Part shown: piece by piece, positions 17,447-25,558 of the stretch
Layout of the letters: each line of letters starts with the position of its first letter
How positions within the stretch are numbered: position 1 is the first letter of the stretch
Source: Chryseobacterium sediminis
GTDB taxonomy: Bacteria; Bacteroidota; Bacteroidia; Flavobacteriales; Weeksellaceae
Assembly: GCF_008386505.1 (NCBI RefSeq)
Contig: NZ_VUNZ01000003.1
Span: 372,001-436,000, forward strand
DNA length: 64,000 bases
Direction: 5' to 3'
The notes under the pieces: model-generated
What the model saw: the letters and a program-made list of their open reading frames with translations, nothing else
Told to the model about the DNA's origin: nothing
Database searches by the model: none
Made by a program: the position numbers and the translations under genes

Positions 17447-18145
17447 ATGCTTTTTTTACTCCCTGCTTACTTATCAGAAAATACTTCTATCAACCACTTT
17501 TCACCTGTTCTGAAGGATTATATCATGCAGACAGACTATTTCTTCGTGGAAAATGAAAAAACAGCAAGAAAGGTTGTTAAATTTTTTGCTCCGGAAAAAA
17601 AGCAGGCTGATCTGAAATTGTTTTTATTAGACAAATACACAGAAAATGCAGATATCAAGGAAGCTCAGGATCTGATGCTGAAAGGGCAGGACTTCGGCTT
17701 GTTGTCAGAAGCAGGATTGCCTTGTATTGCTGATCCTGGAAACCTGATCGTTAAATGGTGTCATGAGAAAAACATCAGAGTGATCCCTATTTCAGGGCCT
17801 TCATCCATTATTCTAGCCTTGATTTCCAGTGGATTCAACGGACAGGAATTTACTTTTCATGGTTATCTTCCTATTGATAAAGGAGAGAAAAAGAAGCATA
17901 TCATGAATCTTGAAAGCCTTGTTCAGAAAACAGGATATTCACAGATTTTCATGGAAACACCATATAGAAACAATCAGCTTTTTGAAGATTTGTGTAAGTT
18001 TTTATCACCCAATACCAAGCTGTGTATTGCGGCCAATATCAACGATCCTGAACATGAATTCATCAAGACAAAATCTATAAAAGACTGGCAGAAACAGAAG
18101 CCGGAACTTCATAAAATTCCCGCAGTGTTTGTCCTTGGGAAATAA
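17447..18145 (+). CDS. SAM-dependent methyltransferase, RsmI/tetrapyrrole methylase fold
   Basis: 232 residues of the tetrapyrrole-methylase superfamily. The RsmI-like hallmarks are LLSEAGLPCIADPGNLIVKWCHE (substrate/SAM region), VIPISGPSSIILALISSGF, FHGYLP, and the late IFMETPYRNNQLFEDL. RsmI makes 2'-O-methyl C1402 in 16S rRNA. This is the shorter variant common in Bacteroidota beside a longer canonical RsmI, so the exact RNA target is uncertain. Last gene of the operon; a strong terminator begins 50 bp later. Confidence 0.88.
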   Translation: MLFLLPAYLSENTSINHFSPVLKDYIMQTDYFFVENEKTARKVVKFFAPEKKQADLKLFLLDKYTENADIKEAQDLMLKGQDFGLLSEAGLPCIADPGNLIVKWCHEKNIRVIPISGPSSIILALISSGFNGQEFTFHGYLPIDKGEKKKHIMNLESLVQKTGYSQIFMETPYRNNQLFEDLCKFLSPNTKLCIAANINDPEHEFIKTKSIKDWQKQKPELHKIPAVFVLGK

Positions 18146-18194
18146 GCTTTATTCTTTTTGATTCAACGTAATCTTAAGAAACTTTACAATTTAC

Positions 18195-18236
18195 AGGCTG
18201 AAAGAATTAAATATTCTCTCAGCCTTTCTTTTTTTG
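18195..18236 (+). terminator. Terminator of the phosphatase-methyltransferase operon
   Basis: Two-part stem: AGGCTGA (18195-18201) with TCAGCCT (18219-18225), plus an inner AGAAT/ATTCT pairing, then a T-rich run. Confidence 0.85.
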
Positions 18237-18632
18237 ATTTAAAAGAATTTTCGGTAATCCATTAGCAGTCATATTAATAACAATACTTTACCTCTTTATT
18301 TTCTCTCTTTGTCTTATTTAATACTAATTCAAATAAATTTTATTTCAATAATGTGTGATTAATTTAGTGGATTTTTCGTACTTTTATGTTTTAATATTAC
18401 ATGATGATGTGTTAATAATAATATGTTATGAATTGTTATTTTGTGTTTTAATTTGAGATATTAACTAATTTATTTTGTTTAATTTAATTTTTATTGAAAA
18501 TTTTACAATTAAATTTTTTACTGAATTTAAGCTATACCTTTTGCGTTTCTTTAATGATTTAGAAGGCAACGGTTTGAAAAATTAGCTTTATAGAAAATAG
18601 ATCCGATAAAATCAACACCAAAATATTTAAAT
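18237..18632. other. Long AT-rich leader region upstream of the LPMO gene
   Basis: About 400 bp, extremely AT-rich, with no plausible gene. It should contain the LPMO promoter and control elements; I could not identify a clear -7/-33 pair or an inverted repeat. The base composition is noticeably lower in GC than the flanking genes. Confidence 0.5.
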
Positions 18633-20435
18633 ATGAAGACAAGTAAAATTTTTTTTCCGGTATTGCTGATGTTAGCTATGCTGGTACCTTCTTTAATTCA
18701 TCTGTCTGCACACGGATATGTAATGAGCCCGGCATCACGAGGATATCAGGGAAGTCTGGATAAGGCTGCACTTGGCTATTCTGTGGCATTTGGAAAATAT
18801 GGTACTGTAATTAATGAACCAGGTTCTCTGGAAGCGCCAAAAGGGTTTCCTGCAACAGGTCCCGCAGACGGAAAGATTGCCTCCGCTAATGGAAGCATAG
18901 GGGGAGACACTACACTGGATCTCCAGACTGCTGACAGGTGGAAGAAAACAAATATTTCTACGGGTGTGAATGCCTTTATCTGGAAATACTCGGCGTATCA
19001 TGCAACCGCAAAATGGCATTATTACATGACAAAGCAAGGCTGGAATCCTAATCAACCTCTTTCCCGCCAGGATCTTGAGCTTATTGGTACAGTTACACAT
19101 AACGGGACACCACCGCAGGATAATGTTTCTCATCAGATTACTGTTCCTTCTAACCGTACAGGGTATCATATTATTTTAGCCGTTTGGGATGTAGCAGATA
19201 CCACTAATGCATTTTATAATGTAATTGACGTTAATGTAACCTCCGGAACAGGAGTTTCTGCACCTGCCACTCCTACAGGATTAACGCAAGTAGGAGTAAC
19301 AAGTTCTTCTGCTAAAATAAGCTGGAATCCGCAATCAGATGCAGTATCCTATAACATTTTTCGTAATGGGCAAAATATTCAGCAGGTAAGTACACCTACT
19401 TTTCAGGATACGGGCTTAACTGCTAACACAGTTTATACATATGAAGTGCAGGCGAAAGGTTCTTCAGGGCTTACTTCAGGGAAAAGCACGCCACTCAATG
19501 TAAAAACAAACAGTGAGGGGACACTTGAAAAACCTACGGAACCATCCAACCTTCATTCAATGGCGATTACTGAAAACTCAGTTTCACTCATGTGGATGGC
19601 TTCTACCCACTCGCAGGGAATTAAAAATTATCATGTCTTTGAAAATGGAATCAAGGTAGGAGAGACTGTTCAAACAAGCTTTTTACGAACAGGTTTAACA
19701 CAGGACACAGAATATCGTTATACGGTTAAATCTGTTGCTATGAACGATCAGTTCTCTGATGCCAGCAATGAATTAAAAGTCAGAACCAAGAAAGTTACAT
19801 CAGGCAATGGACAATCCTATTGCGGAGCAGAACAATATAATGCTGTTAATGCATATCCTACAGCCGGAGTGAAAGTTTTCTACTCATGCAGAATATGGAA
19901 AAATAAATGGTATGCAAATCCGGGAGAAATGCCGGGAACCAATATGGTATGGGAAGAAGTAAGTGCATGTACTGAAGGGCCTGGTTGTGAATCAAGTGGT
20001 CCGATTACTTACTGCGGCGCACAGGAATATAGCCAAACAAAAACTTATCCAACAGCAGGAACAAAAGTATTCCATGCATGCAAGATCTGGGAAAACAAAT
20101 GGTATGCAAATCCGGGAGAGGTACCAGGAAGTAATGCAGTTTGGAAAGTTGTAAGTGATTGCAATGAAAGGCAGAGTTGTAAAATATCTAGTTTTACTCA
20201 CAAGGAAAATGATCTTTCAGTGATCGTATCCGAACATCTGATGAATTTTGCACCGGAAAGCTACTTTGATACAATAAGCAGAGTAGATGTCATTACTCCT
20301 CACGGACTTCAGATCATGACTTTTATGAATCCTGAGAAAAACAGTATGAATATCAGTAGACTTCAATCCGGAATCTATTTTGTGAAAATTCTTAATAAGG
20401 ATGGGAGCAGTATTACTAAAACCATCAGGAAGTAG
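18633..20435 (+). CDS. Secreted AA10 lytic polysaccharide monooxygenase with FnIII and duplicated carbohydrate-binding-like modules
   Basis: 600 residues. The signal peptide ends at Ala26, exposing His27 (HGYV) as the copper-binding N terminus. His123 (AYHATAKWHYY) is the second histidine-brace ligand and Phe194 (DTTNAFYNVIDV) the axial aromatic, all as in chitin-active CBP21/GbpA-type enzymes. Two fibronectin III domains follow (about 211-293 and 301-386). Then come two homologous modules of about 50 residues (397-446 and 460-510) sharing YCGA, YPTAG, KVF, NKWYANPGE, VW and a terminal Cys, resembling CBM5/12 chitin-binding modules. The last 80 residues (GIYFVKIL near the end) look like a type IX secretion C-terminal domain. 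Predicted role: oxidative chitin degradation at or outside the cell surface. Confidence 0.92.
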   Translation: MKTSKIFFPVLLMLAMLVPSLIHLSAHGYVMSPASRGYQGSLDKAALGYSVAFGKYGTVINEPGSLEAPKGFPATGPADGKIASANGSIGGDTTLDLQTADRWKKTNISTGVNAFIWKYSAYHATAKWHYYMTKQGWNPNQPLSRQDLELIGTVTHNGTPPQDNVSHQITVPSNRTGYHIILAVWDVADTTNAFYNVIDVNVTSGTGVSAPATPTGLTQVGVTSSSAKISWNPQSDAVSYNIFRNGQNIQQVSTPTFQDTGLTANTVYTYEVQAKGSSGLTSGKSTPLNVKTNSEGTLEKPTEPSNLHSMAITENSVSLMWMASTHSQGIKNYHVFENGIKVGETVQTSFLRTGLTQDTEYRYTVKSVAMNDQFSDASNELKVRTKKVTSGNGQSYCGAEQYNAVNAYPTAGVKVFYSCRIWKNKWYANPGEMPGTNMVWEEVSACTEGPGCESSGPITYCGAQEYSQTKTYPTAGTKVFHACKIWENKWYANPGEVPGSNAVWKVVSDCNERQSCKISSFTHKENDLSVIVSEHLMNFAPESYFDTISRVDVITPHGLQIMTFMNPEKNSMNISRLQSGIYFVKILNKDGSSITKTIRK

Positions 20436-20457
20436 AAAAGTACAGAAAATTAATAGT

Positions 20458-20484
20458 GCCGTCTTATAATAAGGCGGCTTTTTT
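20458..20484 (+). terminator. Terminator of the LPMO gene
   Basis: GCCGTCTTA (20458-20466) pairs with TAAGGCGGC (20470-20478) with one G-T pair, followed by TTTTTT. Confidence 0.82.
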
Positions 20485-20587
20485 GTTATAAATTATAAAA
20501 ATATTTAACGGCTCTTAACAAGGCTATAGCATTATTCTTGTTTTTAAAGATTACACTGGAAACAGTATAAATGTTGATAATGCAGTG

Positions 20588-20620
20588 AAAACCCGGGCAT
20601 CAAAGATGCCCGGGTTTTTA
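20588..20620. terminator. Strong bidirectional terminator before the DUF4349 gene
   Basis: Perfect 14-bp stem (20588-20601 with 20605-20618) and a 3-nt loop; A-run on the left and T-run on the right. It terminates the minus-strand DUF4349 gene and backs up the LPMO terminator. Confidence 0.9.
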
Positions 20621-20624
20621 TATA

Positions 20625-21506
20625 TTAATTTTTATTTTTTTTACCGGATTTCCATTTCCTCCAAAAGAAAATAATAAACGGAATAATTAAAAAGAAGGGC
20701 CAAAGAGAAACTATTCCGAGCATAAAGCTGACAAAACTGTTCCAGCCTTCCGTTACCGAATCTACAAAACGGCTTCCAAAACCTATTTTTGAGGTTGCCG
20801 AACTTCTCACTTTCTCTTTATATAAATTTAAACTTAAAGTACTGTAATTCACACGATCATCAATAAAACGTAGTCTTCCTTCTGCCACATCAATTTCATC
20901 TTCAAGCTCACGGATCTTTTCCTGAATTTCTAGCATATCTTTAGTCGTAGCAGCACTTTTAAGCATATCACGATACTTTTCGAGATAGATTTTTTTGTTG
21001 GCCAGCTTTATAGATACATCGGTATATTCCTCCGTGACATCATTTGATGAAATATTTTTGGATAAAACAGAGCCTACTCCGTCTGAAAACGAACTGATAA
21101 GAGCATCAAAATTTTTATGGGGAACTCTGATAATGAGGTTAAGATTATCATCCATATCTGTATTTTGAAAATCTTCTTTCTGAATATAAGCATTGTTTTT
21201 CTTTAAGATATCATTTACCTGACCCTGAGCTTTTTTAATATCACCCACCTGGATCTTCATATCACCGTTTTTGATGATTTTCCTGGAAATAGTGTCCGTT
21301 TTCTTAGCGGTAGAAGGTTCTTTGTTGGATCCGTTTTCATCGGAAGCCAGTTTTTCAGATATAGAATTGGGTGGAGAGGCTGGAGCATACGATTTATCTT
21401 CAGTAATAACTTCCATAAGATCCGCTTTTACTTCCTGTTTGGCAACTCCTGATTTATTACAGTTAATAAGAATAAGTCCTGATAAAAGGAGAATAATGTT
21501 TTTCAT
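20625..21506 (-). CDS. DUF4349 lipoprotein
   Basis: 293 residues from ATG 21506 (MKNIILLLSG); the longer frame adds nine residues. A lipobox LINC near residue 17 predicts a lipoprotein. A Ser/Pro/Lys-rich linker leads to the DUF4349 region (about 80-260), which starts RKIIKNGDMKIQVGDIKKAQ. It includes a coiled-coil stretch (KDMLEIQEKIRELEDEIDVAEGRLRFIDDRVNYSTLSL) and a final membrane helix (LWPFFLIIPFIIFFW) with a Lys-rich tail. This layout suggests it spans the space between a lipidated N terminus and the inner membrane. Function not established. Single gene. Confidence 0.88.
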   Translation of the reverse strand: MKNIILLLSGLILINCNKSGVAKQEVKADLMEVITEDKSYAPASPPNSISEKLASDENGSNKEPSTAKKTDTISRKIIKNGDMKIQVGDIKKAQGQVNDILKKNNAYIQKEDFQNTDMDDNLNLIIRVPHKNFDALISSFSDGVGSVLSKNISSNDVTEEYTDVSIKLANKKIYLEKYRDMLKSAATTKDMLEIQEKIRELEDEIDVAEGRLRFIDDRVNYSTLSLNLYKEKVRSSATSKIGFGSRFVDSVTEGWNSFVSFMLGIVSLWPFFLIIPFIIFFWRKWKSGKKNKN

Positions 21507-21676
21507 GGGTATTGTTTTTATGGATATGATCAAAAAGTGTGCTTAAAAGTGATCTTGTTTCGGATTTATTGGATTTTTTTTAATGAAAGATTAAAAAGAG
21601 CATAGAAAATCAAATAGTAATTTCAAAACCAGTCCGGAAAATTGTTGAAACAGTAAATTATTTCTATTTTTAAATC

Positions 21677-22744
21677 ATGAAAAAAAGTCTTTTAGCATTT
21701 GTGTTTTATCCATTTCTGATGTATGCCCAGGAAGCTCCGAAACTTACGGATGAAATGGCCATGAAATTGTCTGATAAACCCCTTCACTGTATCAATCAGG
21801 AATACCCGAATAAAACAGCGCATATCATTAATAATGCAGGCGAAGTTCCTTTGACACCCAAAGATCTTCACCCTAGTTTTTATGGCTGCTTCGACTGGCA
21901 TAGCTCTGTGCATGGACACTGGATGCTGGCAAGACTTTTGAAAACAAAACCCAATCTGTCTAATGCTAAAGAGATTGAAAAGATTTTAGATGAATCTTTT
22001 CAGAAAGATAAACTGAAGACAGAGGCAGACTATTTTACAAAATATCAGCTTACAGGAACTTTCGAGAGAACTTACGGCTGGGCATGGATCTTAAAACTGG
22101 ACGAAGAGCTTACCAACTGGGATCTTCCGAAAGCTAAAATATGGCACGAAAATCTGAAACCGCTAACCGATCAGATTCTGAAATCCTGGAAAACCTATCT
22201 TCCAAAGCAAACCTACCCTAACAGAACCGGAGTTCATCCCAATACTGCATTTGCCATGGCTTTTGCTATAGACTGGGCAAGAGCTAATAAAGATAAAGAG
22301 TTTGAAAACCAGCTGATGGAAAAGGCTAAATATTTCTTCTTAAAAGAACAGAAAACACCTGCTTACCTTGAACCTGATGGGTCAGATTTTTTTTCGCCAA
22401 GTCTTGAAATTGCAGATCTGATGCGTAGAGTTCTTCCTCAAAAAGAATTTGTACAATGGCTGGGTGCTTTCTACGAAAAGAGAAGTCTAGAAAATGTTGA
22501 AAAAATTCCCGTGGTAAGTGATCTTAGTGACTATCAGACCGTTCATCTTGTGGGATTATCTTTTTCAAAAGCATGGTGTATGAAAGGAATTTCCAATGCG
22601 CTTCCTGCCGGTCATCCACTGAAAAAAGATTTCAAAAAAACGGCAGATGTATTTCTTGCCAATGGTTTACCACTGCTTTTTCAGGGAAATTACGGAGGAG
22701 ATCACTGGCTGGCAAGTTTTGCAGTATATGCTCTGGAAGATTAA
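21677..22744 (+). CDS. DUF2891 secreted protein
   Basis: 355 residues with a signal peptide (to about MYAQ, residue 17). The conserved DUF2891 block is visible: LHPSFYGCFDWHSSVHGHWMLARLL, then FERTYGWAWILKLDEEL, PDGSDFFSPSLEIADLMRRVL and a C-terminal GGDHWLASFAVYAL. The repeated helices and conserved Trp/His/Asp residues are reminiscent of (alpha/alpha)6-barrel proteins; catalytic function is unknown. The stop codon overlaps the stop of the convergent Mpo1-like gene, leaving no room for a terminator. Confidence 0.87.
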   Translation: MKKSLLAFVFYPFLMYAQEAPKLTDEMAMKLSDKPLHCINQEYPNKTAHIINNAGEVPLTPKDLHPSFYGCFDWHSSVHGHWMLARLLKTKPNLSNAKEIEKILDESFQKDKLKTEADYFTKYQLTGTFERTYGWAWILKLDEELTNWDLPKAKIWHENLKPLTDQILKSWKTYLPKQTYPNRTGVHPNTAFAMAFAIDWARANKDKEFENQLMEKAKYFFLKEQKTPAYLEPDGSDFFSPSLEIADLMRRVLPQKEFVQWLGAFYEKRSLENVEKIPVVSDLSDYQTVHLVGLSFSKAWCMKGISNALPAGHPLKKDFKKTADVFLANGLPLLFQGNYGGDHWLASFAVYALED

Positions 22745-23214
22745 TATCTGATTCCTGTTTTTTTAAGAATAAAACCTAACAACCAGATTGGTCCTATCAG
22801 AAGAAACTGAAGATCTTTGAGAAAAGATGGCTTTTGACCTTCTATTTTATGACCTATCAACTGAAAAATCCAGGTAATAACGAATACAGAAAGGTAAACG
22901 ATCCATGATTGTTTACCGAAACTGATATTGGTCAGATAAATGAAATGCTCCATAATCAGCATAATAACAGCCATCATGACAGCTATTAAAAGAGAAAGCC
23001 TTATATAGAATAAAGTAATCAGAACAATCACAATAAGGCTAATGATACTGACACATCCGAAATAGGAAGCGCAGAAATGGGGAGAAGGAATAAGGGATGC
23101 AAACCCCAGAATTGTCCAAAAGATTAAAGGTACACAAATCCAGTGAATGAACTTGTTAGTAGCATTTCTATGGCTTTTACTGTATTCTGCAAATAAGAGA
23201 TCAACCTTTCTCAT
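22741..23214 (-). CDS. Mpo1-like (DUF962) membrane protein
   Basis: 157 residues, about four to five membrane helices. DUF962/Mpo1 hallmarks are the N-terminal SHRNATNKFIHWICVPLIFW with conserved His residues, and QLIGHKIEGQKPSF near residue 125. Yeast Mpo1 is an iron-dependent dioxygenase that shortens 2-hydroxy fatty acids; bacterial members are usually uncharacterised, so a lipid role is inference. The stop codon overlaps that of the DUF2891 gene by two bases on opposite strands. Confidence 0.85.
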   Translation of the reverse strand: MRKVDLLFAEYSKSHRNATNKFIHWICVPLIFWTILGFASLIPSPHFCASYFGCVSIISLIVIVLITLFYIRLSLLIAVMMAVIMLIMEHFIYLTNISFGKQSWIVYLSVFVITWIFQLIGHKIEGQKPSFLKDLQFLLIGPIWLLGFILKKTGIRY

Positions 23215-23253
23215 ACTGATAGGAAATTGGATTGATGCTAAAATAATAAAATT

Positions 23254-23284
23254 TTGTAATCACTGGTAAGATTGCTTACATTTG
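23254..23284 (+). promoter_or_regulatory. Promoter of the AraC-type regulator
   Basis: -33 TTG at 23254-23256, 20-bp spacer, -7 element TACATTTG at 23277-23284. Only 4 nt separate it from the ATG at 23289, so transcription would start at or next to the start codon (leaderless mRNA). Confidence 0.7.
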
Positions 23285-23288
23285 TCTT

Positions 23289-24134
23289 ATGTCTGCCCTA
23301 GAAAAATTCGGAGTTGATATTTTTACGGAACGTAATATTTTCGAGAGAATAGCTGTCGATAAGCCGTTCCGTCCTGATAATCCTGCTTTTATTTTTATTA
23401 AATCAGGGACTATAAAACTTCGGCAGCATTTCAGTGATCTGGAAGTTTCTGCCAATATGTTTATGGTAACGGATCCGCAAACCATTTATGAAGTGGTTTC
23501 TGTAACCGATGATTTTCAGTCCCGAATGGTTTCTTATAAAAGAGAATTTATTGCAGCTCTATCATTGAAATTTAACCGTTTGATTACTTATCGTTATTTC
23601 AGACAGCAGATGAATAAGGGAGTACCTTTTCCTGAAGATGAAATGGAAGTAGTCTGGAAAAGCGTTAATTTTCTGAAGTATATCCTGGATTCTGAAACAG
23701 AAATGCTTTACAAGAAAGAAATGGTAGAACATCTTTTTTCTGTTTTCTGCTACCAGATGGCAGGGATTATTTCCAAGGAAGATAACAGTTCTATGAATCA
23801 GATGTCCAGACAGGAAGAGATTGTTTTTGTATTTCTTACTGACCTTTCGGAGCATCACCTTACAGAAAGAACCGTTGAGTTTTATGCCGAACGACAGTCG
23901 ATTACAACCAGACATCTATCTTCCGTAGTGAAGACCATCACGGGCAAATCAGCGAGTCAGATCATCGCTTTAATAGTTATTAATGAAGCAAAAGTACTCT
24001 TAAACTCTTCCAATAAACCGGTTTCAGAGGTTTCTTCTATTCTCGGATTCAGTGATCAATACTCATTTTCTCACTTTTTTAAGAAGCATCTGGAGGTAAG
24101 TCCTACACAGTACAGGCATTTGTTCGAGAATTAA
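23289..24134 (+). CDS. AraC-family transcriptional regulator
   Basis: 281 residues. The N-terminal cupin-like part (1-110) is followed by a C-terminal AraC DNA-binding domain (about 190-281) with two helix-turn-helix units: RTVEFYAERQSITTRHLSSVVKTITGKSASQII and the signature VSEVSSILGFSDQYSFSHFFKKHLEVSPTQYR. It lies 89 bp upstream of a tripartite efflux operon on the same strand and most likely regulates it; the inducer is unknown. Its own promoter looks leaderless. Confidence 0.92.
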   Translation: MSALEKFGVDIFTERNIFERIAVDKPFRPDNPAFIFIKSGTIKLRQHFSDLEVSANMFMVTDPQTIYEVVSVTDDFQSRMVSYKREFIAALSLKFNRLITYRYFRQQMNKGVPFPEDEMEVVWKSVNFLKYILDSETEMLYKKEMVEHLFSVFCYQMAGIISKEDNSSMNQMSRQEEIVFVFLTDLSEHHLTERTVEFYAERQSITTRHLSSVVKTITGKSASQIIALIVINEAKVLLNSSNKPVSEVSSILGFSDQYSFSHFFKKHLEVSPTQYRHLFEN

Positions 24135-24140
24135 AATCTT

Positions 24141-24203
24141 ACATTTGAACATCTTTTTCCAAAAATCAAACATTTGATTGATTTTGTTGTTGTCCTAACT
24201 TTG
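24141..24203 (+). promoter_or_regulatory. Promoter and candidate AraC operator of the efflux operon
   Basis: -33 TTG at 24174-24176, 19-bp spacer, -7 TAACTTTG at 24196-24203, 20 nt before the TolC ATG. Two direct ACATTTGA repeats occur at 24141-24148 and 24170-24177. The second is half of a palindrome (ATCAAA-CA-TTTGAT, 24165-24178) that covers the -33 element. Position and repetition fit regulator half-sites; this is inference. Confidence 0.6.
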
Positions 24204-24223
24204 CATCTGTAAAACAAGGTAAA

Positions 24224-25534
24224 ATGACAAAGAAAATAAAAACAGCACTATCTGTACTGATAGCAGCTTTTCCTGCGCTGTTTTTTTCACAACAGATTAA
24301 GCAGATGACTGCAGGTGAGGTGGCGGAACTTGCTGTTCAGAACCATCAGCAGCTCAAAGTGTCTGCACAGAACATCGGTATTGCAAAGCAAAACACGAAT
24401 GTTGTTAAACTTCAAAAACTGCCCACTATTACAGCTTCTACAAGCCAGTTCTATTTAGGGGATGCAGTAGCCATTGACAAAGATTTTTCAAATTCTACAA
24501 ATGTTCCGATGCCACATTACGGAAGTTCATATGCTGTACAGGCTACACAGCTGATCTTCAAAGGAGGACTGGTGAATAAATCTGTTGAAATGGCGGGACT
24601 TCGTGAGCAACTTTCTGAACTGGATTTAGAGAAAAATAAGCAGGATGTGAAGTTTTTAGTGATTTCCAATTATCTGGATGTCTATAAAACGATGAACCAG
24701 GAAGAGGTATTTCAGAATAACAAAAAACTGGCTCAGGAACGTCTTAAAAATATCCAAAAGTTCTATCAGCAGGGGATGGTAACCAGAAACGAAGTGATTC
24801 GTGGAGAATTGGCCATCAAAAATCTTGATCAAGGGATTCTTACTCTTTCTAACAACAAAAAAATTCTTAATTATAATTTAAATATTGCTTTAGGTTTATC
24901 CTCGGATACAGAAATTGTTCCTACAGAAAACTTAGAAAATAAAGAATCGGGGATAAGTATGGATTACTATACGGATCTTGCTCATGAGAAAAATCCGCTG
25001 CTTAAATCTGCTCAAAAAAACATTGCTGTTGCAGATAAAAATATTGAGATTATAAAAACTGATAATGCACCTACACTAGCTGGATTTGGGGGATATACCC
25101 TGCAGAGACCGATCACGACTAGAAACCCTGTTTTGGATATGTATTCAGGAGGATGGCAGACCGGAGTTTCTTTGAGTTATAACATAGATACACTGTATAA
25201 AACAAAAGAAAAAGTAAAATTAGGTGAACTGCAAAAGAACCAGGCGAATGACGCAATGACTCTGGTACAGCAGAATGTAGATATGGGAGTGAATGCTGCC
25301 TATACAAAATATCAGGAGGCAATTCAGCAGGCGGATATTCTGAATGATTCTAAAAGACTGGCAGAAGAAAACTACAAGATTACGGAAGCCAAATATCTGA
25401 ATCAACTGGCAGTACAGGCAGAAATGATAGATGCTCAGAACCAGAAACTGCAGTCGGAGCTAGATTATGCTAATGCTGAAATCAATGTTTTGTATCAGTA
25501 TTACAATCTTTTGAAATCTACAGGAACACTTTAA
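24224..25534 (+). CDS. TolC-family outer-membrane efflux protein
   Basis: 436 residues with a signal peptide (to about FFSQQ). Long helical hairpins with typical outer-membrane efflux protein motifs: AVQNHQQLKVSAQNIGIAKQN, KKLAQERLKNIQKFYQQGMVTRNEV, and the C-terminal LAEENYKITEAKYLNQLAVQAEMIDAQNQKLQSELDYANAEINVLYQYYNLLKSTG. It is the outer-membrane channel of the tripartite pump encoded with the next two genes (25 bp, then 102 bp gaps). Substrate unknown. Confidence 0.92.
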   Translation: MTKKIKTALSVLIAAFPALFFSQQIKQMTAGEVAELAVQNHQQLKVSAQNIGIAKQNTNVVKLQKLPTITASTSQFYLGDAVAIDKDFSNSTNVPMPHYGSSYAVQATQLIFKGGLVNKSVEMAGLREQLSELDLEKNKQDVKFLVISNYLDVYKTMNQEEVFQNNKKLAQERLKNIQKFYQQGMVTRNEVIRGELAIKNLDQGILTLSNNKKILNYNLNIALGLSSDTEIVPTENLENKESGISMDYYTDLAHEKNPLLKSAQKNIAVADKNIEIIKTDNAPTLAGFGGYTLQRPITTRNPVLDMYSGGWQTGVSLSYNIDTLYKTKEKVKLGELQKNQANDAMTLVQQNVDMGVNAAYTKYQEAIQQADILNDSKRLAEENYKITEAKYLNQLAVQAEMIDAQNQKLQSELDYANAEINVLYQYYNLLKSTGTL

Positions 25535-25558
25535 TTTTTAAAACTGAAAATCAACACA

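Noticed and set aside
18735..19169. Antisense open frame of 144 codons in the LPMO gene
   Set aside because: Overlaps the catalytic AA10 domain on the other strand; no recognisable motif or start signal.
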